From: Inia geoffrensis | Taxonomy: Eukaryota > Chordata > Mammalia > Artiodactyla > Iniidae | DNA length: 64,000 bases | Direction: 5' to 3' | Assembly (NCBI GenBank): GCA_036417435.1 | Contig: CM070915.1 | Location: 81,221,799 to 81,285,798 of the forward strand | Part shown: one piece after another, positions 12,484 through 25,587 of the stretch | Numbering within the stretch: the stretch's first letter is position 1 | Layout: each line of letters opens with the position of its first letter | Made by a program: the position numbers and the translations under genes | Notes under the pieces: generated by a model | What the model was told of the DNA's origin: nothing | What the model saw: the letters and a program-made list of their open reading frames with translations, nothing else | Databases searched by the model: none

Positions 12484-14331
12484 AATGGGGAGGGATTAGG
12501 GTACAGGATAGGGTACATCAATGCTTAAGGGTTAGCGTACGTTTGAGGGCATGAGTTAGTGTTTGTGTACTGGTTATGATTAGGGCATTGGTTAGGGTAG
12601 GGCATCGGAAGTGGGTCAGGTTTAGGGATGGGGTTAGGGTTAAGGTTAAGGAATGGGGAAGGATTAGGGTACAATTTAGGGTACGACAACGCTTAAGGTT
12701 TAGCATACGTGTGAGGGCACGAGTTAGTGTTGGTGTCCTGGTTAAGATTAGGGCACGGGTGAGGGTAAGGCTTCGGGTGAGGGTCAGGGGTAGGATTCGT
12801 GTTAGGGTTAGGGTTAACGCATGCAGAGGGATTAGGGTACAGCTTAGGGTATGACAGTGCTTAAGGGTTAGCGTTCGTGTGAGGGCAAGGGTTAGTGTTA
12901 GTGTCCTGGTTAAGATTAGGGCACGGGTGAGGGTAAGGCTTCAGGTGAGGGTCAGGGTTAGGATTCGGGTTAGGGTTAGGGTTAGGGAATGGGGAGATAT
13001 TAGGGCACAGTTTAGGGTACCACAACGCTTAAGGTTTAGCGTACGTGTGAGGTCACTAGTTAGTGTTAGTGTACTGCTTACGATTAGGGCACGGGTGAGT
13101 GTAAGGCCTCGGAAGAGGGTCACGTTAAGGGTTAGGGTTAGGGTTAGGGTCAGGGAATGGGGATTGATTAGGGTACAGGTTAGGGTACGGCAATGGCTTA
13201 GGGTTAGCATACGTTAGAGGGCATGGGTTAGTGTTGATGTACTGGTTAAAATTAGGACACGGGTGAGGGTAAAGTTTCGGGTGAGTGTCATGGTTAGGTT
13301 TCAGGTTAGGGTTAGGGTTAGGGAATGGAGAAGGATTAGGGTACAGGTTAGGGTACCGCTGCGGTTTGGTGTTAGCGTACGTGTGAGGGCACGAGTTATT
13401 CTTGGTGTCCTTCTTAAGATTAGGGCACGGGTGAGGGTAAGGCTTCGGGTGAGGTTCAGGGTTAGGATTCGTGTTAGGGTTAGGGTTAAGGAATGCAGAG
13501 GGATTAGGGTACAGCTTAGGGTACGGCAGTGCTTAAGAGTTAGTGTTCGTGTGAGGGCAAGGGTTAGTGTTAGTGTCCTGGTTAAGATTAGGGCACGGGT
13601 GAGGGTAAGGCTTCCGGTGAGGGTCAGGGTTAGGATTCGGGTTAGGGTTAGGGTTAGGGAATGGGGAGGGATTAGGGTACAGTTTAGGGTACGACAACGA
13701 TTAAGGGTTAGCGTACGTGTGAGGGCACGAGTTAGTGTTGGTGTCCTGGTTAAGATTAGGGCACGGGTGAGGGTAAGGCCTCGGAAGAGGGTCACGTTAA
13801 GGGTTAGGGTTAGGGTTAGGGTTAGGGAATGGGGATTGACTAGGGTACAGGTTAGGGTACGGCAATGGCTTAGTTTTAGCGTACGTTAGAGGGCCTGGGT
13901 TAGTGTTGATGTACTGGTTAAAATTAGGACACGGGTGAGGGTAAAGTTTCGGGTGAGTGTCATGGTTAGGTTTCAGGTTAGGGTTAGGGTTAGGGAATGG
14001 AGAGGGGTTAGGGTACATGTTAGGGTACCGCTGCGGTTTAGTGTTAGCGTACGTGTGAGGGCACAAGTTAGTCTTGGTGTCCTGGTTAAGTTTAGGGCAC
14101 GGGTGAGGGTAAGGCTTCGGGTCAGGGTCAGGGTTAGGATTCGGGTTAGGGTTAGGGTTAGGCAATGGACAGGGATTAGGGTACAGGTTAGGGTACGACA
14201 ATGCTTAAGGGTTAGCGTACGTGTGAGGGCACGAGTTAGTGTTGGTGTCCTGGTTAAGACAAGGGCACCGATGAGGGTAAGGCCTCGGAAAAGGGTCACG
14301 TTCAGGGTTTCGCTTAGGGTTAGGGTTAGGG
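12484..14331 (+). repeat. S-Q fusion block, second copy
   Basis: Eleven monomers in the same order as 3412-5259, including the G/B chimera (13324) and D/E chimera (13660). It shares tttagcatacgtg in B (12700) with the first copy. Offset 9072 bp. Private changes are caggggtagg (about 12786) and ttaacgcatgcag in C (12820). Confidence 0.87.
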
Positions 14332-15507
14332 AATGGGGAGGGATTAGGGTACAGGAAAGGGTACGACAATGCTTAAGTGTTAGCATAGGTTTGAGGGCAT
14401 GAGTTAGTGTTTGTGTACTGGTTAAGATTAGGGGATTGGTTAGAGTAGGGCATTGGAAGTGGGTCAGGTTTAGGGATGGGGTTAGGGTTAGGGTTAAGGA
14501 ATGGGGAGGGATTAGGGTAAAATTTAGGGTATGACAAAGCTTAAGGTTTAGCGTACGTGTGAGGGCACGAATTAGTGTTGGTGTCCTGGTGAAGATTAGG
14601 GCACGGGTGAGGGTAAGGCTTCGGGTGAGGGTCAGGGTTAGGATTCGTGTTAGGGTTAGGGTTAAGGAATGCAGAGGGATTAGGGTACAGCTTAGGGTAC
14701 GACAGTGCTTAAGGGTTAGCGTTCGTGTGAGGGCAAGGGTTAGTGTTAGTGTCCTGGTTAAGATTAAGGCATGGGTGAGGGTAAGGCTTCAGGAGAGGGT
14801 CAGGGTTAGGATTCGGGTTAGGGTTAGGGTTAGGGAATGGGGAGGGATTAGGGTACAGTTTAGGGTACGACAACGATTAAGGGTTAGCGTACGTGTGAGG
14901 GTACGAGTTAGGGTTGGTGTCCTGGTTAAGATTAGGGCACGGTTGAGGGTAAGGTTTCGGGTGAGGGTCAGGGATAGAATTCGGGTTAGGGTTATGGTTA
15001 GGGAATGGGGAGATATTAGGGCACAGTTTAGGGTACCACAACGCTTAAGGTTTAGCGTACGTGTGAGGTCACTAGTTAGTGTTAGTGTACTGCTTACGAT
15101 TAGGGCACGGGTGAGGGTAAGGCCTCGGAAGAGGGTCACGTTAAGGGTTAGGGTTAGGGTTAGGGTTAGGGAATGGGGATTGATTAGGGTACAGGTTAGG
15201 GTACGGCAATGGCTTAGGGTTAGCGTACGTTAGAGGGCATGGGTTAGTGTTGATGTACTGGTTAAAATTAGAACACGGGTGAGGGTAAAATTTCGGGTGA
15301 GTGTCATGGTTAGGTTTCAGGTTAGGGTGAGGGTTAGAGAATGGAGAGGGATTAGGGTACAGGTTAGGGTACGACAATGCTTAAGGTTTAGCGTAAGTGT
15401 GAGGACACGTTTTAGTGTTGGTGTACTGGTTAAGACAAGGGCACCGATGAGGGTACGGCCTCGGAAAAGGGTCACATTCAGGGTTTTGCTTATGGTTAGG
15501 GTTAGGG
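14332..15507 (+). repeat. R block (A B C D E F H)
   Basis: Seven monomers; shares ggcatgggtgaggg (14769) and gttagggttggtg with the R block at 5260. Private changes are caggaaaggg in A and gattaaggc in C. EcoRI site at 14977. Confidence 0.9.
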
Positions 15508-16683
15508 AATGGGGAGGGATTAGGGTACAGGATAGGGTACGTCAATGCTTAAGGGTTAGCGTACGTTTGAGGGCATGAGTTAGTGTTTGTGTACTGGTTA
15601 TGATTAGGGCATTGGTTAGGGTAGGGCATCGGAAGTGGGTCAGGTTTAGGGATGGGGTTAGGGTTAAGGTTAAGGAATGGGGAAGGATTAGGGTACAATT
15701 TAGGGTACGACAACGCTTAAGGTTTAGCGTACGTGTGAGGGCACGAGTTAGTGTTGGTGTCCTGGTTAAGATTAGGGCACGGGTGAGGGTAAGGCTTCGG
15801 GTGAGGGTCAGGGTTAGGATTCGTGTTAGGGTTAGGGTTAACGAATGCAGAGGGATTAGGGTACAGCTTAGGGTACGACAGTGCTTAAGGGTTAGCGTTC
15901 GTGTGAGGACAAGTGTTAGTGTTAGTGTCCTGGTTAAGATTAGGGCACGGGTGAGGGTAAGGCTTCAGGTGAGGGTCAGGGTTAGGATTCGGGTTAGGGT
16001 TAGGGTTAGGGAAAGGGGAGATATTAGGGCTCAGTTTAGGGTACCACAACGCTTAAGGTTTAGCGTACGTGTGAGGTCACTAGTTAGTGTTAGTGTACTG
16101 CTTACGATTAGGGCACGGGTGAGTGTAAGGCCTCGGAAGAGGGTCACGTTAAGGGTTAGGGTTAGGGTTAGGGTCGGGGAATGGGGATTGATTAGGGTAC
16201 AGGTTAGGGTACGGCAATGGCTTAGGGTTAGCATACGTTAGAGGGCATGGGTTAGTTTTGATGCACTGGTTAAAATTAGGACACGGGTGAGGGTAAAGTT
16301 TCGGGTGAGTGTCATGGTTAGGTTTCAGGTTAGGGTTAGGGTTAGGGAATGGAGAAGGATTAGGGTACAGGTTAGGGTACCGCTGCGGTTTGGTGTTAGC
16401 GTACGTGTGAGGGCACGAGTTATTCTTGGTGTCCTTCTTAAGATTAGGGCACGGGTGAGGGTAAGGCTTCGGGTGAGGGTCAGGGTTAGGATTCGGGTTA
16501 GGGTTAGGGTTAGGGAATGGAGAGGGATTAGGGTACAGGTTAGGGTACGACAATGCTTAAGGGTTAGCGTAAGTGTGAGGGCACGAGTTAGTGTTGGTGT
16601 ACTGGTTAAGACAAGGACACCAATGAGGGTAAGGCCTCGGAAAAGGGTCACGTTCAGGGTTTCGCTTAGGGTTAGGGTTACGG
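15508..16683 (+). repeat. S block, allele S2
   Basis: Seven monomers (A B C E F G H). It carries gtacgtcaatgc in A, gaggacaagtgttag in C and gggctcagttta in E, as at 6436. Private changes are gaaaggggag at the start of E and gatgcactgg in F. Confidence 0.9.
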
Positions 16684-17691
16684 AATGGGGAGGGATTAGG
16701 GTACAGGATAGGGTACCACAATGCTTAAGGGTTAGCGTATGTTTGAGGGCATGATTTAGTGTTTGTGTACTGGTTAAGATTAGGACATTGGTTAGGGTAG
16801 GGCATCGGAAGTGGGTCAGGTTTAGGGATGGGGTTAGGGTTAGGGTTAAGGAATGGGGAGGGATTAGGGTACAATTTAGGGTACCACAACGCCTAAGGTT
16901 TAGCGTACGTGAGAGGGCACGAGTCAGTGTTGGTGTCCTGGTTACGATTAGGGCATGGGTGAGGGTAAGGCTTCGGGTGAGGGTCAGGGTTAGGATTCGT
17001 GTTAGGGTTAGGGTTAGGGAATGGGGAGATATTAGGGCACAGTTTAGGGTACCACAACGCTGAAGGTTTAGCATACGTGTGAGGTCACTAGTTAGTGTTA
17101 GTGTACTGCTTACGATTAGGGCACGGGTGAGGGTAAGGCCTCGGAAGAGGGTCACGTTAAGGGTTAGGGTTAGGGTTAGGGTTAGGGAATGGGGATTGAT
17201 TAGGCTACAGGTTAGGTTATGGCAATGGCTTAGGGTTAGCGTACGTTAGAGGGCATGGTTTAGTGTTGATGTACTGGTTAAAATTAGGACACAGGTGAGG
17301 GTAAAGTTTCGGGTGAGTGTCATGGTTAGGTTTCAGGTTAGGGTTAGGGTTAGGGAATGGAGAGGGATTAGGGTACAGGTTAGGGTACCGCTGCGGTTTA
17401 GTGTTAGCGTACGTGTGAGGGCACGAGTTAGTCTTGGTGTCCTGGTTAAGATTTGGGCACGGGTGACGGTAAGGCTCCGGGTGAGGGTCAGGGTTAGGAT
17501 TCGGGTTAGGGTTAGGGTTAGGGAATAGAGAGGGATTAGGGTACAGGTTAGGGTACGACAATGCTTAAGGGTTAGCGTAAGTGTGAGGGCACGAGTTATT
17601 GTTGGTGTACTGGGTAAGACAAGGGCACCGATGAGGGTAAGGCCTTGGAAAAGGGTCACGCTCAGGGTTTCGCTTAGGGTTAGGGTTAGGG
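16684..17691 (+). repeat. P block (A B E F G H)
   Basis: Six monomers; matches 7612-8619 including ggtgacggtaagg (17463). One private change is ctgggtaagac in H. Confidence 0.9.
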
Positions 17692-18867
17692 AATGGGGAG
17701 GGATTAGGGTACAGGATAGAGTACGACAATGCTTAAGGGAAAGCGTACGTTTGAGGGCATGAGTTAATGTTTGTGTACTGGTTAAGATCAGGGCATTGGT
17801 TAGGGTAGGGCATCGGAAGTGGGTCAGGTTTAGGGATGGGGTTAGGGTTAGGGTTAAGGAATGGGGAGGGATTAGGGTACAATTTAGGGTACGACAACGC
17901 TTAAGGTTTAGCGTACGTGTGAGGGCACGAGTTAGTGTTGGTGTTCTGGTTAATATTAGGGCACGGGTGAGGGTAAGGCTTCGGGTGAGGTTCAGGGTTA
18001 GGATTCGTGTTAGGGTTAGGGTTAAGGAATGCAGAGGGATTAGGGTACAGCTTAGGGTACGGCAGTGCTTAAGAGTTAGTGTTCGTGTGAGGGCAAGGGT
18101 TAGTGTTAGTGTCCTGGTTAAGATTAGGGCACGGGTGAGGGTAAGGCTTCCGGTGAGGGTCAGGGTTAGGATTCGGGTTAGGGTTAGGGTTAGGGAATGG
18201 GGAGGGATTAGGGTACAGTTTAGGGTACGACAACGATTAAGGGTTAGCGTACGTGTGAGGGCACGAGTTAGTGTTGGTGTCCTGGTTAAGATTAGGGCAC
18301 GGGTGAGGGTAAGGCCTCGGAAGAGGGTCACGTTAAGGGTTAGGGTTAGGGTTAGGGTTAGGGAATGGGGATTGACTAGGGTACAGGTTAGGGTACGGCA
18401 ATGGCTTAGTTTTAGCGTACGTTAGAGGGCCTGGGTTAGTGTTGATGTACTGGTTAAAATTAGGACACGGGTGAGGGTAAAGTTTCGGGTGAGTGTCATG
18501 GTTAGGTTTCAGGTTAGGGTTAGGGTTAGGGAATGGAGAGGGGTTAGGGTACATGTTAGGGTACCGCTGCGGTTTAGTGTTAGCGTACGTGTGAGGGCAC
18601 AAGTTAGTCTTGGTGTCCTGGTTAAGTTTAGGGCACGGGTGAGGGTAAGGCTTCGGGTCAGGGTCAGGGTTAGGATTCGGGTTAGGGTTAGGGTTAGGCA
18701 ATGGACAGGGATTAGGGTACAGGTTAGGGTACGACAATGCTTAAGGGTTAGCGTACGTGTGAGGGCACGAGTTAGTGTTGGTGTCCTGGTTAAGACAAGG
18801 GCACCGATGAGGGTAAGGCCTCGGAAAAGGGTCACGTTCAGGGTTTCGCTTAGGGTTAGGGTTAGGG
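17692..18867 (+). repeat. Q block (A B C D/E F G H)
   Basis: Seven monomers; the D/E chimera is at 18196-18363. One private change is gtgttctgg in B (17942). Confidence 0.9.
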
Positions 18868-20043
18868 AATGGGGAGGGATTAGGGTACAGGATAGGGTAC
18901 GACAATGCTTAAGTGTTAGCATAGGTTTGAGGGCATGAGTTAGTGTTTGTGTACTGGTTAAGATTAGGGGATTGGTTAGAGTAGGGCATTGGAAGTGGGT
19001 CAGGTTTAGGGATGGGGTTAGGGTTAGGGTTAAGGAATGGGGAGGGATTAGGGTAAAATTTAGGGTATGACAAAGCTTAAGGTTTAGCGTACGTGTGAGG
19101 GCACGAATTAGTGTTGGTGTCCTGGTGAAGATTAGGGCACGGGTGAGGGTAAGGCTTCGGGTGAGGGTCAGGGTTAGGATTCGTGTTAGGGTTAGGGTTA
19201 AGGAATGCAGAGGGATTAGGGTACAGCTTAGGGTACGACAGTGCTTAAGGGTTAGCGTTCGTGTGAGGGCAAGGGTTAGTGTTAGTGTCCTGGTTAAGAT
19301 TAGGGCACGGGTGAGGGTAAGGCTTCAGGAGAGGGTCAGGGTTAGGATTCGGGTTAGGGTTAGGGTTAGGGAATGGGGAGGGATTAGGGTACAGTTTAGG
19401 GTACGACAACGATTAAGGGTTAGCGTACGTGTGAGGGTACGAGTTAGTGTTGGTGTCCTGGTTAAGATTAGGGCACGGTTGAGGGTAAGGTTTCGGGTGA
19501 GGGTCAGGGATAGAATTCGGGTTAGGGTTATGGTTAGGGAATGGGGAGATATTAGGGCACAGTTTAGGGTACCACAACGCTTAAGGTTTAGCGTACGTGT
19601 GAGGTCACTAGTTAATGTTAGTGTACTGCTTACGATTAGGGCACGGGTGAGGGTAAGGCCTCGGAAGAGGGTCACGTTAAGGGTTAGGGTTAGGGTTAGG
19701 GTTAGGGAATGGGGATTGATTAGGGTACAGGTTAGGGTACGGCAATGGCTTAGGGTTAGCGTACGTTAGAGGGCATGGGTTAGTGTTGATGTACTGGTTA
19801 AAATTAGCACACGGGTGAGGGTAAAATTTCGGGTGAGTGTCATGGTTAGGTTTCAGGTTAGGGTGAGGGTTAGAGAATGGAGAGGGATTAGGGTACAGGT
19901 TAGGGTACGACAATGCTTAAGGTTTAGCGTAAGTGTGAGGACACGTTTTAGTGTTGGTGTACTGGTTAAGACAAGGGCACCGATGAGGGTACGGCCTCGG
20001 AAAAGGGTCACATTCAGGGTTTCGCTTATGGTTAGGGTTAGGG
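18868..20043 (+). repeat. R block (A B C D E F H)
   Basis: Seven monomers. The E unit has gttaatgttagtg (about 19612), shared only with the block at 22228. EcoRI site at 19513. From within its B unit onwards it is the left copy of the 3360-bp duplication. Confidence 0.9.
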
Positions 20044-21219
20044 AATGGGGAGGGATTAGGGTACAGGATAGGGTACATCAATGCTTAAGGGTTAGCGTAC
20101 GTTTGAGGGCATGAGTTAGTGTTTGTGTACTGGTTATGATTAGGGCATTGGTTAGGGTAGGGCATCGGAAGTGGGTCAGGTTTAGGGATGGGGTTAGGGT
20201 TAAGGTTAAGGAATGGGGAAGGATTAGGGTACAATTTAGGGTACGACAACGCTTAAGGTTTAGCGTACGTGTGAGGGCACGAGTTAGTGTTGGTGTCCTG
20301 GTTAAGATTAGGGCACGGGTGAGGGTAAGGCTTCGGGTGAGGGTCAGGGTTAGGATTCGTGTTAGGGTTAGGGTTAACGAATGCAGAGGGATTAGGGTAC
20401 AGCTTGGGGTATGACAGTGCTTAAGGGTTAGCGTTCGTGTGAGGGCAAGGGTTAGTGTTAGTGTCCTGGTTAAGATTAGGGCACGGGTGAGGGTAAGGCT
20501 TCAGGTGAGGGTCAGGGCTAGGATTCGGGTTAGGGTTAGGGTTAGGGAATGGGGAGATATTAGGGCACAGTTTAGGGTACCACAACGCTTAAGGTTTAGC
20601 GTACGTGTGAGGTCACTAGTTAGTGTTAGTGTACTGCTTACGATTAGGGCACGGGTGAGTGTAAGGCCTCGGAAGAGGGTCACGTTAAGGGTTAGGGTTA
20701 GGGTTAGGGTCAGGGAATGGGGATTGATTAGGGTACAGGTTAGGGTACGGCAATGGCTTAGGGTTAGCATACGTTAGAGGGCATGGGTTAGTGTTGATGT
20801 ACTGGTTAAAATTAGGACACGGGTGAGGGTAAAGTTTCGGGTGAGTGTCATGGTTAGGTTTCAGGTTAGGGTTAGGGTTAGGGAATGGAGAAGGATTAGG
20901 GTACAGGTTAGGGTACCGCTGCGGTTTGGTGTTAGCGTACGTGTGAGGGCACGAGTTATTCTTGGTGTCCTTCTTAAGATTAGGGCACGGGTGAGGGTAA
21001 GGCTTCGGGTGAGGGTCAGGGTTAGGATTCCGGTTAGGGTTAGGGTTAGGGAATGGACAGGGATTAGGGTACAGGTTAGGGTACGACAATGCTTAAGGGT
21101 TAGCGTAAGTGTGAGGGCACGAGTTAGTGTTGGTGTACTGGTTAAGACAAGGACACCAATGAGGGTAAGGCCTCGGAAAAGGGTCACGTTCAGGGTTTCG
21201 CTTAGGGTTAGGGTTACGG
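20044..21219 (+). repeat. S block, allele S1
   Basis: Seven monomers (A B C E F G H) with gtacatcaatgc in A. Rare changes cagcttggggtatg (20401) and cagggctagg (20515) are shared only with the S block at 23404. Confidence 0.9.
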
Positions 21220-22227
21220 AATGGGGAGGGATTAGGGTACAGGATAGGGTACCACAATGCTTAAGGGTTAGCGTATGTTTGAGGGCATGAGTTAGTGTTT
21301 GTGTACTGGTTAAGATTAGGGCATTGGTTAGGGTAGGGCATCGGAAGTGGGTCAGGTTTAGGGATGGGGTTAGGGTTAGGGTTAAGGAATGGGGAGGGAT
21401 TAGGGTACAATTTAGGGTACCACAACGCCTAAGGTTTAGCGTACGTGAGAGGGCACGAGTCAGTGTTGGTGTCCTGGTTACGATTAGGGCATGGGTGAGG
21501 GTAAGGCTTCGGGTGAGGGTCAGGGTTAGGATTCGTGTTAGGGTTAGGGTTAGGGAATGGGGAGATATTAGGGCACAGTTTAGGGTACCACAACGCTGAA
21601 GGTTTAGCATACGTGTGAGGTCACTATTTAGTGTTAGTGTACTGCTTACGATTAGGGCACGGGTGAGGGTAAGGCCTCGGAAGAGGGTCACGTTAAGGGT
21701 TAGGGTTAGGGTTAGGGTTAGGGAATGGGGATTGATTAGGCTACAGGTTAGGTTATGGCAATGGCTTAGGGTTAGCGTACGTTAGAGGGCATGGTTTAGT
21801 GTTGATGTACTGGTTAAAATTAGGACACGGGTGAGGGTAAAGTTTCGGGTGAGTGTCATGGTTAGGTTTCAGGTTAGGGTTAGGGTTAGGGAATGGAGAG
21901 GGATTAGGGTACAGGTTAGGGTACCGCTGCGGTTTAGTGTTAGCGTACGTGTGAGGGCACGAGTTAATCTTGGTGTCCTGGTTAAGATTTGGGCACGGGT
22001 GAGGGTAAGGCTCCGGGTGAGGGTCAGGGTTAGGATTCGGGTTAGGGTTAGGGTTAGGGAATAGAGAGGGATTAGTGTACAGGTTAGGGTACGACAATGC
22101 TTAAGGGTTAGCGTAAGTGTGAGGGCACGAGTTATTGTTGGTGTACTGGTTAAGACAAGGGCACCGATGAGGGTAAGGCCTTGGAAAAGGGTCACGCTCA
22201 GGGTTTCGCTTAGGGTTAGGGTTAGGG
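21220..22227 (+). repeat. P block (A B E F G H)
   Basis: Six monomers. The variants cactatttag in E, gagttaatcttgg in G and gattagtgtacagg in H are shared with the P block at 24580 and not with earlier P blocks. Confidence 0.9.
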
Positions 22228-23403
22228 AATGGGGAGGGATTAGGGTACAGGATAGACTACGACAATGCTTAAGGGAAAGCGTACGTTTGAGGGCATGAGT
22301 TAATGTTTGTGTACTGGTTAAGATCAGGGCATTGGTTAGGGTAGGGCATCGGAAGTGGGTCAGGTTTAGGGATGGGGTTAGGGTTAGGGTTAAGGAATGG
22401 GGAGGGATTAGGGTACAATTTAGGGTACGACAACGCTTAAGGTTTAGCGTACGTGTGAGGGCACGAGTTAGTGTTGGTGTCCTGATTAATATTAGGGCAC
22501 GGGTGAGGGTAAGGCTTCGGGTGAGGGTCAGGGTTAGGATTCGTGTTAGGGTTAGGGTTAAGGAATGCAGAGGGATTAGGGTACAGCTTAGGGTACGACA
22601 GTGCTTAAGGGTTAGCGTTCGTGTGAGGGCAAGGGTTAGTGTTAGTGTCCTGGTTAAGATTAGGGCACGGGTGAGGGTAAGGCTTCAGGAGAGGGTCAGG
22701 GTTAGGATTCGGGTTAGGGTTAGGGTTAGGGAATGGGGAGGGATTAGGGTACAGTTTAGGGTACGACAACGATTAAGGGTTAGCGTACGTGTGAGGGTAC
22801 GAGTTAGTGTTGGTGTCCTGGTTAAGATTAGGGCACGGTTGAGGGTAAGGTTTCGGGTGAGGGTCAGGGATAGAATTCGGGTTAGGGTTATGGTTAGGGA
22901 ATGGGGAGATATTAGGGCACAGTTTAGGGTACCACAACGCTTAAGGTTTAGCGTACGTGTGAGGTCACTAGTTAATGTTAGTGTACTGCTTACGATTAGG
23001 GCACGGGTGAGGGTAAGGCCTCGGAAGAGGGTCACGTTAAGGGTTAGGGTTAGGGTTAGGGTTAGGGAATGGGGATTGATTAGGGTACAGGTTAGGGTAC
23101 GGCAATGGCTTAGGGTTAGCGTACGTTAGAGGGCATGGGTTAGTGTTGATGTACTGGTTAAAATTAGAACACGGGTGAGGGTAAAATTTCGGGTGAGTGT
23201 CATGGTTAGGTTTCAGGTTAGGGTGAGGGTTAGAGAATGGAGAGGGATTAGGGTACAGGTTAGGGTACGACAATGCTTAAGGTTTAGCGTAAGTGTGAGG
23301 ACACGTTTTAGTGTTGGTGTACTGGTTAAGACAAGGGCACCGATGAGGGTACGGCCTCGGAAAAGGGTCACATTCAGGGTTTCGCTTATGGTTAGGGTTA
23401 GGG
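22228..23403 (+). repeat. Q/R junction block (A B C D E F H)
   Basis: Seven monomers. A and most of B are Q-like (taagggaaagcg, cctgattaatatt). From the right part of B onward the block is R-like (gagggtcaggg, ggcttcaggag, G missing). The switch lies between 22491 and 22527 and is the junction of the 3360-bp tandem duplication. EcoRI site at 22873. Confidence 0.88.
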
Positions 23404-24579
23404 AATGGGGAGGGATTAGGGTACAGGATAGGGTACATCAATGCTTAAGGGTTAGCGTACGTTTGAGGGCATGAGTTAGTGTTTGTGTACTGGTTATGAT
23501 TAGGGCATTGGTTAGGGTAGGGCATCGGAAGTGGGTCAGGTTTAGGGATGGGGTTAGGGTTAAGGTTAAGGAATGGGGAAGGATTAGGGTACAATTTAGG
23601 GTACGACAACGCTTAAGGTTTAGCGTACGTGTGAGGGCACGAGTTAGTGTTGGTGTCCTGGTTAAGATTAGGGCACGGGTGAGGGTAAGGCTTCGGGTGA
23701 GGGTCAGGGTTAGGATTCGTGTTAGGGTTAGGGTTAACGAATGCAGAGGGATTAGGGTACAGCTTGGGGTATGACAGTGCTTAAGGGTTAGCGTTCGTGT
23801 GAGGGCAAGGGTTAGTGTTAGTGTCCTGGTTAAGATTAGGGCACGGGTGAGGGTAAGGCTTCAGGTGAGGGTCAGGGCTAGGATTCGGGTTAGGGTTAGG
23901 GTTAGGGAATGGGGAGATATTAGGGCACAGTTTAGGGTACCACAACGCTTAAGGTTTAGCGTACGTGTGAGGTCACTAGTTAGTGTTAGTGTACTGCTTA
24001 CGATTAGGGCACGGGTGAGTGTAAGGCCTCGGAAGAGGGTCACGTTAAGGGTTAGGGTTAGGGTTAGGGTCAGGGAATGGGGATTGATTAGGGTACAGGT
24101 TAGGGTACGGCAATGGCTTAGGGTTAGCATACGTTAGAGGGCATGGGTTAGTGTTGATGTACTGGTTAAAATTAGGACACGGGTGAGGGTAAAGTTTCGG
24201 GTGAGTGTCATGGTTAGGTTTCAGGTTAGGGTTAGGGTTAGGGAATGGAGAAGGATTAGGGTACAGGTTAGGGTACCGCTGCGGTTTGGTGTTAGCGTAC
24301 GTGTGAGGGCACGAGTTATTCTTGGTGTCCTTCTTAAGATTAGGGCACGGGTGAGGGTAAGGCTTCGGGTGAGGGTCAGGGTTAGGATTCCGGTTAGGGT
24401 TAGGGTTAGGGAATGGACAGGGATTAGGGTACAGGTTAGGGTACGACAATGCTTAAGGGTTAGCGTAAGTGTGAGGGCACGAGTTAGTGTTGGTGTACTG
24501 GTTAAGACAAGGACACCAATGAGGGTAAGGCCTCGGAAAAGGGTCACGTTCAGGGTTTCGCTTAGGGTTAGGGTTACGG
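23404..24579 (+). repeat. S block, allele S1 (duplicate copy)
   Basis: Seven monomers (A B C E F G H). I see no difference from 20044-21219 on line-by-line reading. Confidence 0.9.
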
Positions 24580-25587
24580 AATGGGGAGGGATTAGGGTAC
24601 AGGATAGGGTACCACAATGCTTAAGGGTTAGCGTATGTTTGAGGGCATGAGTTAGTGTTTGTGTACTGGTTAAGATTAGGGCATTGGTTAGGGTAGGGCA
24701 TCGGAAGTGGGTCAGGTTTAGGGATGGGGTTAGGGTTAGGGTTAAGGAATGGGGAGGGATTAGGGTACAATTTAGGGTACCACAACGCCTAAGGTTTAGC
24801 GTACGTGAGAGGGCACGAGTCAGTGTTGGTGTCCTGGTTACGATTAGGGCATGGGTGAGGGTAAGGCTTCGGGTGAGGGTCAGGGTTAGGATTCGTGTTA
24901 GGGTTAGGGTTAGGGAATGGGGAGATATTAGGGCACAGTTTAGGGTACCACAACGCTGAAGGTTTAGCATACGTGTGAGGTCACTATTTAGTGTTAGTGT
25001 ACTGCTTACGATTAGGGCACGGGTGAGGGTAAGGCCTCGGAAGAGGGTCACGTTAAGGGTTAGGGTTAGGGTTAGGGTTAGGGAATGGGGATTGATTAGG
25101 CTACAGGTTAGGTTATGGCAATGGCTTAGGGTTAGCGTACGTTAGAGGGCATGGTTTAGTGTTGATGTACTGGTTAAAATTAGGACACGGGTGAGGGTAA
25201 AGTTTCGGGTGAGTGTCATGGTTAGGTTTCAGGTTAGGGTTAGGGTTAGGGAATGGAGAGGGATTAGGGTACAGGTTAGGGTACCGCTGCGGTTTAGTGT
25301 TAGCGTACGTGTGAGGGCACGAGTTAATCTTGGTGTCCTGGTTAAGATTTGGGCACGGGTGAGGGTAAGGCTCCGGGTGAGGGTCAGGGTTAGGATTCGG
25401 GTTAGGGTTAGGGTTAGGGAATAGAGAGGGATTAGTGTACAGGTTAGGGTACGACAATGCTTAAGGGTTAGCGTAAGTGTGAGGGCACGAGTTATTGTTG
25501 GTGTACTGGTTAAGACAAGGGCACCGATGAGGGTAAGGCCTTGGAAAAGGGTCACGCTCAGGGTTTCGCTTAGGGTTAGGGTTAGGG
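24580..25587 (+). repeat. P block (duplicate copy)
   Basis: Six monomers (A B E F G H). I see no difference from 21220-22227 on reading. Confidence 0.9.

Larger units (their letters stand above)
19150..22509 (+). repeat. 3360-bp tandem duplication, left copy
   Basis: Twenty monomers (R remainder, S1, P, start of Q). Compared line by line with the segment 3360 bp downstream, I found one mismatch only: agcac at about 19807 against agaac at about 23167. The left limit lies between about 19132 and 19167, within a B monomer; the coordinates given are mid-estimates. Confidence 0.88.

Noticed and set aside
10972..14331. Local sequence inversion at the irregular super-repeat
   Set aside because: All monomers here are in the same orientation; the irregular order is explained by two in-register jumps.
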